Assembly (NCBI GenBank): GCA_963766195.1
Contig: CAVXYY010000001.1
Span: 310,001 to 374,000 of the forward strand
Reading direction: 5' to 3'
Source: JAHEFT01 sp963766195
Lineage (GTDB): Bacteria > Pseudomonadota > Gammaproteobacteria > Xanthomonadales > SZUA-36
Length of the DNA stretch: 64,000 nucleotides
The notes beneath the pieces are model-generated. The model was not told the DNA's origin. It did not search any database and saw only the letters and a list, made by a program, of their open reading frames with translations. Positions 1-8,900 of this stretch are shown piece after piece (position 1 is the first letter of the stretch; each line of letters starts with the position of its first letter). A program made the position numbers and the translations under genes.

Positions 1-1
1 G

Positions 2-523
2 TCGGCCCGCCGGCTTGGGTTTGAACTTGCCGCGCGAGGTCTGCGCCTGGTCTATGGCGGCGCCAGTGTCGGCGTGATGGGCGCCGTGGCGGATGCCGTA
101 TTGGAGCAGGGCGGAAAGGTGACCGGCGTGATCCCGCGCAGCCTGGCTACCCGGGAGGTGTCACATGCCGGCCTCGATGAACTCTTCGTCGTCGAGTCCA
201 TGCACGAGCGTAAAGCCAAAATGGCTGAACTTTCCGACGGATTCATTGCGCTTCCCGGAGGATGGGGAACCATTGAAGAAATTTTTGAAATGCTCACCTG
301 GGCGCAACTCGGATTCCATGAAAAGCCTTGTGGACTGCTGAACGCAGCCTCGTATTACGACCTCCTTTTTGCCTTTCTTGAAAGCGCCATCGAGCAGCGA
401 TTCGTCAAGGAAGAGTACCGTCCGATGATGATGATGGACGACTCGCCCGGTGCATTGCTGGACCGGTTTTCCGCCTACCGTGCTCCGAAGGTTAAAAAAT
501 GGATTGGCGAGAAGGAAACCTGA
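2..523 (+). CDS. LOG family / TIGR00730 Rossmann-fold protein (5' end outside window)
   Basis: The reading frame is already open at the window edge, so the N-terminus is missing and the visible GTG/ATG at 74/77 is internal. LOG-family proteins, often mislabelled lysine decarboxylases, hydrolyse nucleoside 5'-monophosphates to free bases (cytokinin riboside phosphoribohydrolase activity in characterised members). The sequence shows the glycine-rich loop YGGASVGVMG right at the edge and the diagnostic PGGWGTIEE motif. About 173 codons are visible against a usual 180-195, so few residues are lost. It is followed by a REP-type element and faces the TonB-like gene. The substrate in this organism is unknown. 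Confidence 0.88.
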   Translation, partial: SARRLGFELAARGLRLVYGGASVGVMGAVADAVLEQGGKVTGVIPRSLATREVSHAGLDELFVVESMHERKAKMAELSDGFIALPGGWGTIEEIFEMLTWAQLGFHEKPCGLLNAASYYDLLFAFLESAIEQRFVKEEYRPMMMMDDSPGALLDRFSAYRAPKVKKWIGEKET

Positions 524-540
524 AATTCTTGAGCCGCCCC

Positions 541-724
541 GTGGGAGCCGGCCTTGCCGGCGATGGTGCCAAAGCCGCCGAGTGAAGGGTTCCGCCAGGG
601 GTGATTTTCAGGGATGAAAATCGAGGGAAGCCCGCAGGGCCGGCTAAGAAAGGGCGCTGGGGAATAGCCCGTCTGCCGTGAGTTCGGAGTGACCAATTCA
701 ATCGCCGGCAAGGCCGGCTCCCAC
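541..724. repeat. Compact 184-bp REP-bounded palindromic element
   Basis: The element begins GTGGGAGCCGGCCTTGCC and ends with the inverse complement (GGCAAGGCCGGCTCCCAC), so it has inverted ends of more than 20 bp. Its core, read on the minus strand, recurs almost base for base in the larger element at 53533-54040. It fills the gap between two convergent genes. An open frame across it on the minus strand looks like a by-product of the repeat, not a gene. Confidence 0.85.
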
Positions 725-749
725 AGAGAGGCTCCCAAATGACTCTGCG

Positions 750-1616
750 CTACTCCACGCCGAAGCCTGTTTCGAATCTCCAGGTGCGGGTGATGTAAAG
801 GATGTCAACACGATCCGTGATGTTCCCGGGTAGCGGAGCATACGGCGACGCCATTTGAACGATATTGATTGCCGCGCGGTCAATTTCGGGGATGCCGGAA
901 CTGCGCCTGACGTCGATGCTCTCGACCGTGCCGTTTTTATTGATGCCCACCGCCAGGATCAGATCGCCATGCAACATCTTCTGCCTCAGTTCGCTGGGAT
1001 AATTCAAATTGCCGATGCGTTCGACCTTGGAAACCCAGGAGCTCATGTAGCTGGCAAATTCATATTCCCTGGTATTTGCTGAAATGAATTTCTTTTTGGG
1101 TAAGCGGGAACTGTTCTGGCGCTGACGGTTTATCTCCTGGTTCAGACTGGCCATCTCCTGGCTCTGTTGCATCAGCTCTGCGGCATTGGGCAGTTCCATT
1201 TCCGGCTGTTCAACCGTGGTCGGCTGCAGAGGCGAAGCATCATCGGTCTCGATCGCGACTATTTCGCGCAATTCAACCTCGGGTGCCGGGGTTTGCTGAA
1301 CCGACTGCAGAGGGTCCTGCCCCTCACGCGGTGTGGGAACCTCCCCGCTGACCGGTTCCGAAGGCCGGGTTTTCTCGGTGGTCTCGCCCCCGCCTTTTTG
1401 CGAGGCCTGGGCCAGGTAATCTGCTTTGTCGGGTTCGGTTTCAGACCGCCACTGGACCAGCACCACGTCCAGCGTGTCGGCCAGGCGCGGCACCGGGTTC
1501 AGCGAAACACCGAAATGTATTCCGAACAAAAGCAGCAGGTGGAGTGCTATAGCCAACACCAGGAACAACATGAACCGGTCCTGGGTCCAGGTTGTATAGC
1601 CGCTGGAATTCATCAC
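750..1616 (-). CDS. TonB-like energy transducer
   Basis: A 288-residue protein with an N-terminal membrane anchor (about residues 15-33, rich in L and F), a long Pro/Glu/Gln-rich periplasmic linker, and a C-terminal TonB domain (about 200-285) containing YPSELRQKMLHGDLIL and the SSGIPEIDRAAINIV segment typical of TonB C-terminal folds. Classical TonB couples the proton-motive force to outer-membrane receptors. This copy sits directly after gshB, with its ATG overlapping the gshB stop (TGATG), in the position of the TonB-like gene upstream of pilG in Pseudomonas. That homologue has been linked to twitching motility, so a role in pili is plausible. No exbB or exbD is nearby. Confidence 0.88.
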   Translation of the reverse strand: MMNSSGYTTWTQDRFMLFLVLAIALHLLLLFGIHFGVSLNPVPRLADTLDVVLVQWRSETEPDKADYLAQASQKGGGETTEKTRPSEPVSGEVPTPREGQDPLQSVQQTPAPEVELREIVAIETDDASPLQPTTVEQPEMELPNAAELMQQSQEMASLNQEINRQRQNSSRLPKKKFISANTREYEFASYMSSWVSKVERIGNLNYPSELRQKMLHGDLILAVGINKNGTVESIDVRRSSGIPEIDRAAINIVQMASPYAPLPGNITDRVDILYITRTWRFETGFGVE

Positions 1617-2582
1617 AGCGCCTCGAGCGCATCAAACATCTTGCCGGCAATATTCAGGCCGTATTGCGAATCCAGTTCCCGTATACAGGTTGGACTGGTG
1701 ACGTTGATTTCGGTCAACCAGTCGCCGATGATATCCAGGCCCGCGAAAACGATACCGCGACGTTTCAATTCGGGCGCCACCTGCCCACAGATCCAGTAAT
1801 CGCGATCACTCAAAGGCACGCCCTTTCCGGTTCCGCCTTTCGCCAGGTTACCCCTGAAATCGCCAGCGCCCGGAATTCGCGCCAGGGCGTAGGGCACCGG
1901 CTCTCCATTGACCACCAGGACGCGTTTATCGCCCGCGGTAATCTCGGGAATATAGCGCTGAACCATCACCAGTTCATGATCTTTGGATGTAATGGTCTCG
2001 AGAATGACGTTGAGGTTCGGGTCGGCTGGCTGCACCTGGAATATGGACTCTCCGCCCATTCCGTCCAGCGGCTTGACCACGGACAAGCCGTGTTCCTTCA
2101 CGAACGCCTTGATTTCGCCTGAGCTGCGGGTAATGAGGGACGGAACACAACACTGTGGAAACTGTGTGATGAAGCATTTCTCGTTGGCGTCACGCAACGC
2201 CTGCGGCCGGTTGACTACCCTGGCCCCGCCTTTTTCCGCCAGGTCCAGGATGTAGGTTGTATAGACATAGTCCATGTCGAAAGGCGGGTCTTTGCGCATC
2301 AGGATCATGTCCAGGGCCGCCAGTTCCCGGTTCTCGCTTTCACCCAGCGTGAACCAGTCGCTCCTGTTGTCCCTGACCGACAAGTGGCCTCATGTGGCCA
2401 AGCGCATTTCCGTCCCGGATGGTCAGATCGGAGGGTTCCATGTACCAGAGCTCATGGCCTCTGCGCTGTGCCTCCAGAAGCATCGCGAAGGTCGAGTCCT
2501 TGTACGTTTTAATGCCGGATATCGGATCCATCACCACGCCGGTTTTCAAGCGTGATCCGTTTGAATTGCGAGCCTTGCTCAT
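1613..2582 (-). CDS. gshB: Glutathione synthetase, apparent 1-bp frameshift
   Basis: ATP-grasp enzyme that joins glycine to gamma-glutamylcysteine, the second step of glutathione synthesis in the cytoplasm. The N-terminal 66 codons (GVVMDPI, KDSTFAMLLEAQRRGHEL) are in one frame. The rest (LMRKDPPFDMDYVYTTYIL, KPLDGMGGESIF, TEINVTSPTCIREL) is in another. The join lies at about 2378-2385, where one extra base separates GHMRPL from SVRDNRSDW. Removing it gives about 322 residues, close to the 316 of E. coli GshB. Both halves are fully conserved, so a sequencing or assembly indel is likelier than a dead gene. It is co-transcribed with the TonB-like gene. Confidence 0.9.
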
Positions 2583-2856
2583 AAAACCATCCTTGATCCC
2601 GAGCCTGAGTTGGCCATCATTATCGGATTTGCACTTCTGCTATTCCAGCATTCTTTTCAAGTATATATCCAGGGGACGGCTGATCAATACAGAGCAGAGA
2701 ATTCTTAGCTTTTTTCCATAAGCTGTTGTTAGTACTGGAAACTGGAGGCGAAAGTGGTAGACTAGAACGTCCCGGCCGAATAAAATCAGCTTGGGAGTGT
2801 TCACGTTCGGGTGCATGAAAGCGCCCTTATCAGGCCGGATGACCAGGGATGGATTT
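2583..2856. other. Divergent intergenic region, gshB / pilG
   Basis: A 274-bp AT-richer gap between the divergent gshB and pilG genes must contain promoters for both the tonB-gshB pair and the pil-chp cluster. I see no clean -35/-10 pair, REP palindrome or terminator that I would defend. Confidence 0.5.
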
Positions 2857-3273
2857 ATGACTGAAGAACACAACGCGGGGAAAATGAACGGCAGCGCCGC
2901 ACCGTCACCCATACGCATACTTGTCGTCGATGACAGTTCGACCATCAGGCGCTCGGCGGAGACCATGCTGACCGCTGAAGGCTACGATGTCGTCACCGCT
3001 GAAAACGGCTTTGAAGCCTTGTCCATGGTAGCGCGACACAACCCCGATCTCATATTCGTTGACATCATGATGCCCAGGCTGGACGGTTACCAGACCTGCG
3101 CCATCATCAAGAACAACGCCGATTACCGGTCAACTCCGGTTGTCATGCTGACCAGCAAGGACGGTCTTTTTGACCAGGCCCGCGGACGCGTCGTGGGTTC
3201 TGATCTTTACCTGACGAAACCATTTACCAAAGAGGAGTTGCTCGCAGCGGTGGCACAGCACGCAGCCACCTGA
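2857..3273 (+). CDS. pilG: Type IV pilus response regulator PilG
   Basis: A single receiver-domain protein of about 138 residues, with the acidic pair in ILVVDDSS, the phospho-acceptor Asp in FVDIMMPRLDG, and the conserved Lys in YLTKPFTKEEL. The stretch DGYQTCAIIKNN is nearly identical to Pseudomonas PilG. It receives phosphate from the ChpA kinase and controls pilus extension. The ATG at 2857 is chosen because AGGGA lies about 8 bases upstream; in-frame starts at 2791, 2815 and 2839 are possible but would add an unconserved tail. It is the first gene of pilG-pilI-pilJ-chpA-chpC. The second regulator, pilH, which normally follows, is absent here. Confidence 0.9.
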   Translation: MTEEHNAGKMNGSAAPSPIRILVVDDSSTIRRSAETMLTAEGYDVVTAENGFEALSMVARHNPDLIFVDIMMPRLDGYQTCAIIKNNADYRSTPVVMLTSKDGLFDQARGRVVGSDLYLTKPFTKEELLAAVAQHAAT

Positions 3274-3321
3274 TCCTCGCTGTAAAGCGAAGTTCCACGA
3301 ACAGGGAAAGTGAAGGGACGG

Positions 3322-3870
3322 ATGAATCTGAATGGCAAAAATGCCGCGTTTGCAAAGCTGATCGAGTATGAGAAGCGCAGCGCGAGTTTCTCACCCGGCG
3401 CCGGCAAGGGCAGCGGGCCCTCCAAAGAATGGAGCGGCGTTACGTTTGGGGTCGGCAGTTCACGGCTGGCGTGCAACATCAATCGTATCAGCGAAATTTT
3501 GCCCTACCCCCAATCCACTCCGGTTCCCGGGGCCAAGCCCTGGATCACAGGCCTGGCGAACGTCCGCGGTGAACTTCTCACCGTTGTCGATCTTGCCCGG
3601 TTCCTGACCGGGGTCAGAACACCGGTGACCGGGCGCTGTCGCTTACTTTCAACCAGCCTCAACAAGGCGCCGATCGGCCTGCTGATCGATGAGGTTTTCG
3701 GTCAACGGCATTTCCTGGAAAGTGATTCGGTTCCCGCGGAACTGCCGCCTGACTCCGCCCTGAATGGCATCGTGAGCAGGCAGTACAACCTGGGTGCTGA
3801 AGTCTGGCAGGAACTGAATCTCGATCAACTTTTCAATTCGACGGAGTTTCTCAATGGCGCGGCCGACTGA
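3322..3870 (+). CDS. pilI: Pilus chemotaxis CheW-type adaptor PilI
   Basis: CheW-domain protein of 182 residues that couples the receptor PilJ to the histidine kinase ChpA. Recognisable CheW features are FGVGSSRLACNINRISEI, the VPGAKPWITGLANVRGELL segment typical of CheW domains, and IGLLIDEVFG. The ATG at 3322 has GAAGGGA directly upstream; a GTG at 3310 in the same frame is less likely. It lies 48 bp after pilG and just before pilJ, so it is very probably in the same transcript. Confidence 0.9.
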   Translation: MNLNGKNAAFAKLIEYEKRSASFSPGAGKGSGPSKEWSGVTFGVGSSRLACNINRISEILPYPQSTPVPGAKPWITGLANVRGELLTVVDLARFLTGVRTPVTGRCRLLSTSLNKAPIGLLIDEVFGQRHFLESDSVPAELPPDSALNGIVSRQYNLGAEVWQELNLDQLFNSTEFLNGAAD

Positions 3871-3940
3871 ATCACGGTTTCGAAAAAACCGCGTGCGTCA
3901 AAAGGGATTTTTCCTCAAGCCCGAAAAGGGGCAAGAAAAA

Positions 3941-5983
3941 ATGACATCGACCATCTTTAAAACTGCTAGCCCACAAAAGTCCGGCCGACTTTACGCGATG
4001 GTTGGATTCCTGGTCCTGTTACTGGCCTTCGTAGCCGTCACTTTTTTCCTGATTACCAAGGAAAGTCGTAACGAACAGGAGTGGATCCGGTTATCGACCG
4101 ACCTGCAGGTTCATTCCCAGCAGTTGGCCAAGTCAGCCACCGAGGCAGTAGACGGCAACAGCAGCGCTTTCATCCAACTGGGAGAATCCACCGGAATAAT
4201 TTCCGACGGTGTCTCAACGCTGATTCACGGCGACCCGCTCCGTTCACTGCCGGCCTTGCCAAAGTCGATGTCACAAACACTGTCCGGGTTGGAAAAGGCC
4301 TGGACACGGATGGAAGTCAATGCACAAAGCATCCTCGAGCGTGAAGCGCTGGTGCTGGAACTCGCTGCTGCGAGCAAGGCGTTCATTGAGGTCATTCCCG
4401 AGATCCAGGAACTCAGTGACGAAGCGGTCCGGGAGTTAACCAAGGCGAATGCCCCCAGCAACCAGTTGTTTGTGGCCAGCAGGCAGTTGGTGCTGACCGA
4501 CCGGATTTTGCGCCACATCAGGGAAATGTTGCGCGGCGGTGTGGGATCGGTTGCCGCAGCAGACAGTTTTTCCCAGGAAATCACGTATCTTGAACAAACC
4601 ATGGACGCCCTGCTGCAAGGCAGCCGGAGTGTCGGGGTTACGCAGGTACAAAACCCCGCCGCGATGAAAGCACTGAACAAGGCCCGCCTTGTTTACGACA
4701 ACGCGCGGCCGCAACTCGACATCGTGCTGGCGTCTTCAAGTGACATCCTGGCCGTGCGCGGCGCTGCTGATGAAATCTTTGTCGACGGGCTGGAGGTGTT
4801 CAGTCTTTCGCGAAGTGTGGCTGATGAGATTCTCCATCGTTCCGGCAACCGGTTGTGGCCGTCCCTGTGGTCCGGATCGCTGGCGCTCATCGTCATCCTG
4901 GTATCCATTTCACTGATGGTCCGGTCTTTTCTGAGCGCTGAAAGGCGTCGAGCCGTGGAAGCCGGAATGCAGAACCAGAAAAACCAGCAAGCCATCATGC
5001 GCCTGCTCGATGAAATGAGTTCGCTGGCGGACGGTGACCTCACGGTAAAAGCCACCGTGACCGACGACATGACCGGTGCGATCGCCGACTCGGTCAACTT
5101 TGCCGTTGAGCAACTGCGCGAACTGGTTACTGGCATCAATATCACCGCCCTGACCGTTTCGGAATCTGCAAACGAAACGATGGCAACAACCGGCAAACTT
5201 GCAATCGCGTCCGGACAGCAGGCCGAGCAGGTGCGCGAGGCAACCGATGCGATCAACGAGATGGCTGAATCTTTCGATGGCATGGCCGTGCGTTCCCGGG
5301 AATCAAGTGAAGTCGCCCAACGCTCGGTGGCGATCGCCCACAGCGGCTCGCAGATGGTCCAGCAGACCATCAAGGGTATGGATACGATCCGTAACCAGAT
5401 CCAGGAGACTTCAAAACGCATCAAGCGGCTGGGTGAGTCATCCCAGGAAATCGGCGATATCGTTGAACTGATCAACGGAATTGCGGAACAAACCAATATC
5501 CTCGCGCTGAACGCGGCAATCCAGTCAGCCTCCGCCGGCGGAGCAGGCAGGGGCTTTGCCGTGGTAGCGGACGAGGTCCAGCGCCTTGCTGAACGCGCAA
5601 CCAATGCAACGCGCCGGATCGAAATGCTGGTGCAGAATATCCAGACCGACACTTCCGAGGCCGTCATCTCGATGGAATCGACGACATCCGAGGTCGTCTC
5701 CGGCGCCGAGAAAGCCGAAGACGCCGGCGAGGCGCTGAAACGGATCGAATCGGTATCCAAGGACCTGTCCAAGCTGATCGAAGAGATCGCCCAGGAAGCG
5801 CAGTCCCAGTCTGCAACAGCGACTCAAATCGCCGAGCAGATGAAGAGTATTCGCGACGTTTCCATCCAGACATTCGAAGGCAGTGATCAAACCGCCCAGT
5901 CGATGGGCAGGCTGGCCGACCTGGTGCATAAACTCAGGGATTCCGTGGCGGACTTCAAGCTGCCGGGATCCGAGGGCAAGTGA
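3941..5983 (+). CDS. pilJ: Type IV pilus methyl-accepting receptor PilJ
   Basis: Chemoreceptor of 680 residues (Pseudomonas PilJ: 682). It has a first membrane segment (about 17-40), a periplasmic PilJ-type sensing region, a second membrane segment (about 304-330), a HAMP region with LADGDLTVKATVTDDMTG, and a long cytoplasmic coiled coil with the hairpin tip EQTNILALNAAIQSASAG followed by GRGFAVVADEVQRLAERA. The ATG at 3941 is preferred over an upstream in-frame ATG at 3854 because AAGGGGC sits just before it and because the length then fits the family. It signals through PilI to ChpA. No pilK methyltransferase or chpB methylesterase gene is present next to it. Confidence 0.92.
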   Translation: MTSTIFKTASPQKSGRLYAMVGFLVLLLAFVAVTFFLITKESRNEQEWIRLSTDLQVHSQQLAKSATEAVDGNSSAFIQLGESTGIISDGVSTLIHGDPLRSLPALPKSMSQTLSGLEKAWTRMEVNAQSILEREALVLELAAASKAFIEVIPEIQELSDEAVRELTKANAPSNQLFVASRQLVLTDRILRHIREMLRGGVGSVAAADSFSQEITYLEQTMDALLQGSRSVGVTQVQNPAAMKALNKARLVYDNARPQLDIVLASSSDILAVRGAADEIFVDGLEVFSLSRSVADEILHRSGNRLWPSLWSGSLALIVILVSISLMVRSFLSAERRRAVEAGMQNQKNQQAIMRLLDEMSSLADGDLTVKATVTDDMTGAIADSVNFAVEQLRELVTGINITALTVSESANETMATTGKLAIASGQQAEQVREATDAINEMAESFDGMAVRSRESSEVAQRSVAIAHSGSQMVQQTIKGMDTIRNQIQETSKRIKRLGESSQEIGDIVELINGIAEQTNILALNAAIQSASAGGAGRGFAVVADEVQRLAERATNATRRIEMLVQNIQTDTSEAVISMESTTSEVVSGAEKAEDAGEALKRIESVSKDLSKLIEEIAQEAQSQSATATQIAEQMKSIRDVSIQTFEGSDQTAQSMGRLADLVHKLRDSVADFKLPGSEGK

Positions 5984-5984
5984 C

Positions 5985-8900
5985 ATGATGCTTGAAGGAT
6001 CAAATCCCAGTTCTGCGATCAAGTGGGTTCGCGAAGACCTTGATGAAAGCCTGGGTCTCGTGCGCGAGAGTCTCGAGGAGTTTGCGGAGGATACGTCACG
6101 TCGTGAACCACTTCTGGTTGTGCAGGAACAGCTCGAACAGCTGAACCTGACCTTCCTGACCATGCAGCAGAAAGGGGCCCGGATCCTGACCGATGAAATG
6201 ATCGCGGTCGGCGGCCATATGCTGCACAACGGCAACGCCAATTGCCAGGAATCGCTCAACGCCCTGACCGACGCAGTAATTGTTTTGCCGTCCTACCTGG
6301 ACCGGCTCCAGGCAGGCCATGAAGACCTTCCGATCCTGTTGCTGCCGACCCTGAATGAATTGCGTGCGACCCATGATGAATCCCTGTTGTCGGAAGGGAC
6401 CCTGTTCGCACCCGAACTGGATGTGATCATTCCGGAGCTGAGCGGCAGCGAGGCGGACGCTATTGCTTTGTCTGACTTTGAAGCCTTTGCGCGCCGGGTG
6501 AGAAGCCAGTACCAGGGTGCGTTGCTGGGCTGGCTGAAGGAACAATCCAAGAATGCCCTGCTTGAACCCATGCAGGCTGTCTGCAAGAGCCTCTACATCC
6601 GCCTGGGTCGCAACGAACTGAGGCGCTTGTGGTGGATCTTCGAGCAGACATTGCGCGGTTTGCGCGATGGCGCCATCGATAACGACCTGCCATTGCGCCG
6701 CCTGTTTGCCAGGCTCGACCTGACGCTGAAAATCATGGCCGAGGCGGGTGAGTCCGGGCCACCGACTGAAACAATCACAGCCTTGTCACGCGCCCTGCTG
6801 TTCTACGCAGCCCAGGCGAGACCCGGCAGCAAGGGAACCGATCTGCTGCGAGAGCGCTTCCAGCTGGAGGCGCTCATTCCCAACCGCGAAGCGCTGTTGC
6901 GCGCCCGCGGGGCCGTTACCGGGCGAGACGCCGGGCTGTTCCAGTCAATTGGCGATGCAGTGCGCGAAGAACTGAGCCTGGTAAAAGACACGCTCGACAT
7001 GGAATTACGGACCGGGCGCGTCGACCGGGAACAACGCACCGCCAGCAAAAATTCGCTGCGCCAGTTGGCAGATACGCTGAATATGCTGAACCTTCCGGTC
7101 GCTGCAAGAGCAGTTGAAGACCTGGTGCCGGCACTGGAAAGCACGGACCAGGTCACCAACATGGATCTTGATTCTCCACTGCTGGGGCTGGCGCAGAAAC
7201 TGCTGGAGGTCGAAGCGATCCTCAGGACCCACATCCAGTTGCTGGGTGAACCGGTCGAAGAGGTCAAAACCAACGGCTTCATCACGCTTTCGTCCCAGGA
7301 GCAGAGACACATTCTCAGCCAGATGCTCGACGAATGTGTCAGCAGTCTGCACGAAGTACAGGATGCCGTCAGGAAAAGGCTGGACGGCGACACCGAAGCG
7401 AATTACCTTGCACCGCTGGAAATGGTTTCCGGCGCACTCAGCGTTGCTTCACAGGCAGAGGTTGCAGGCCTGACCGACAAGTTGGGCCGGGTGCTGAACG
7501 CGGCCTTTTCCCGCGGGCACAAGGAGGTGGAAAACCTCGAGACCATTGCCGACGCGGTTGCAGCCCTTGAACTTTATCTCGCCGGCTGCCGTGATGAACA
7601 GGCCAGCAGCCTCCAGTATCTCGAAATCATGAACGGCAGACTTGAGAACCTGCCGGAAGCCGGTTCAACAGGCGAACAGGTGGCCGCTACCGTCATCAAG
7701 CTACCCAGTATGAAGGCGGCTACACCCGCGCCTGCGCCTGTGGAGGCTCCATCAACACCGTCCCGTCCCGCCGCGACAGCTGCCGCGGCGCCAGGCGCCG
7801 CACCGGAAATCGACCCGGCGATGCTTGGCATTTTCCTGGAAGAATTTGACTCGGTGTTCCACCAACTCCGGGACAGGCTGCCCGTGTGGCTGGAAAATCC
7901 CGCAGACAGCAAGGCCGTTGCAGACCTCAGGCGCGGATTCCACACCCTGAAGGGCAGTGGCCGCATGGTCGGCGCGAAGGAAATCGGAGATTACTCCTGG
8001 CACGTTGAGGATTTGCTCAACAAACTGATCGAAAACCGGATCAGTTACAGCCGCCAGCTGGGTGAAATGGTCAGTCTTTCAATTTTTGCACTCGATGATT
8101 TGCGCGCGAGGCTGCTCGGTGAAGACAGCCAGATCAACGAGGCCGGAATCACGAGCCTCGGGTCTTTTGCCAAGCTCATGGCGGGTGGAAACCAGCCGGA
8201 CCTGGCGAAGTTGCACTCCACGCTCCCGCCGGACCTGGTTTCCCGCGCGGCCGACAGCGATGCACCGGACCTGCAGATACCCGGGGATCTTCCCGCAGTG
8301 GAAGATGTAAGGAAAGCCGTCGAACCGGACCTGGAACTGCAGAAACTGATGGTCACGGAGATCCGGGGCTATCTCGCAGAACTGGAAAAATTTGTACACG
8401 GCCTGGTTTCCGGATCAAGCCAGGAAGTCACCCGCGAACTTGTCAGGGCGGTGCACACGCTGGCCGGAACGTTCGCGATGGCGCCGGTCGGCCAGGAAAG
8501 TGCTGTTGCGCGCGCCCTTGAGAAATACCTGGACAACTGCCTGGCCAAAGAGCGGCCCGCCACCGTCAAGGCGGCCCGCGACAACGCAAATATGCCTGCA
8601 CCGCTTCCACCAGCGACTGTTTGTCCTGGAACATGGCGAAGCCACGGCTTATCCGCTTGATGACCAGCAATTACTGGCGGACCTCGCGGCGCTGACCAGT
8701 CTTGAAGAAGCAGCAACTCGAGCCCCGGCAGACGAAATGGCGAAGACGCCAGCCGAAGAAAGTATCACGGCGGAAACCCGGGCGCCGGAAGAAAGCATTG
8801 GCGGGGAAGCTGCGGACACCGGGACGATCAGTATCGAGGAAGGCAGCATTATCTCCATCTTCCTTGAAGAAGCGGTCGAGGTCCTGGAGCGCTGCGATAC

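Noticed and set aside
475..738. Minus-strand open frame across the repeat at 541-724, with a similar peptide in the repeat near 53.6 kb
   Set aside because: The similarity arises because both are the same repeat. The second copy is interrupted, and there is no start site or codon signature of selection.
4693..5772. A 359-codon minus-strand frame opposite pilJ, rich in Ser and Ala
   Set aside because: Low-complexity composition from antisense reading of the receptor coiled coil; no motifs.
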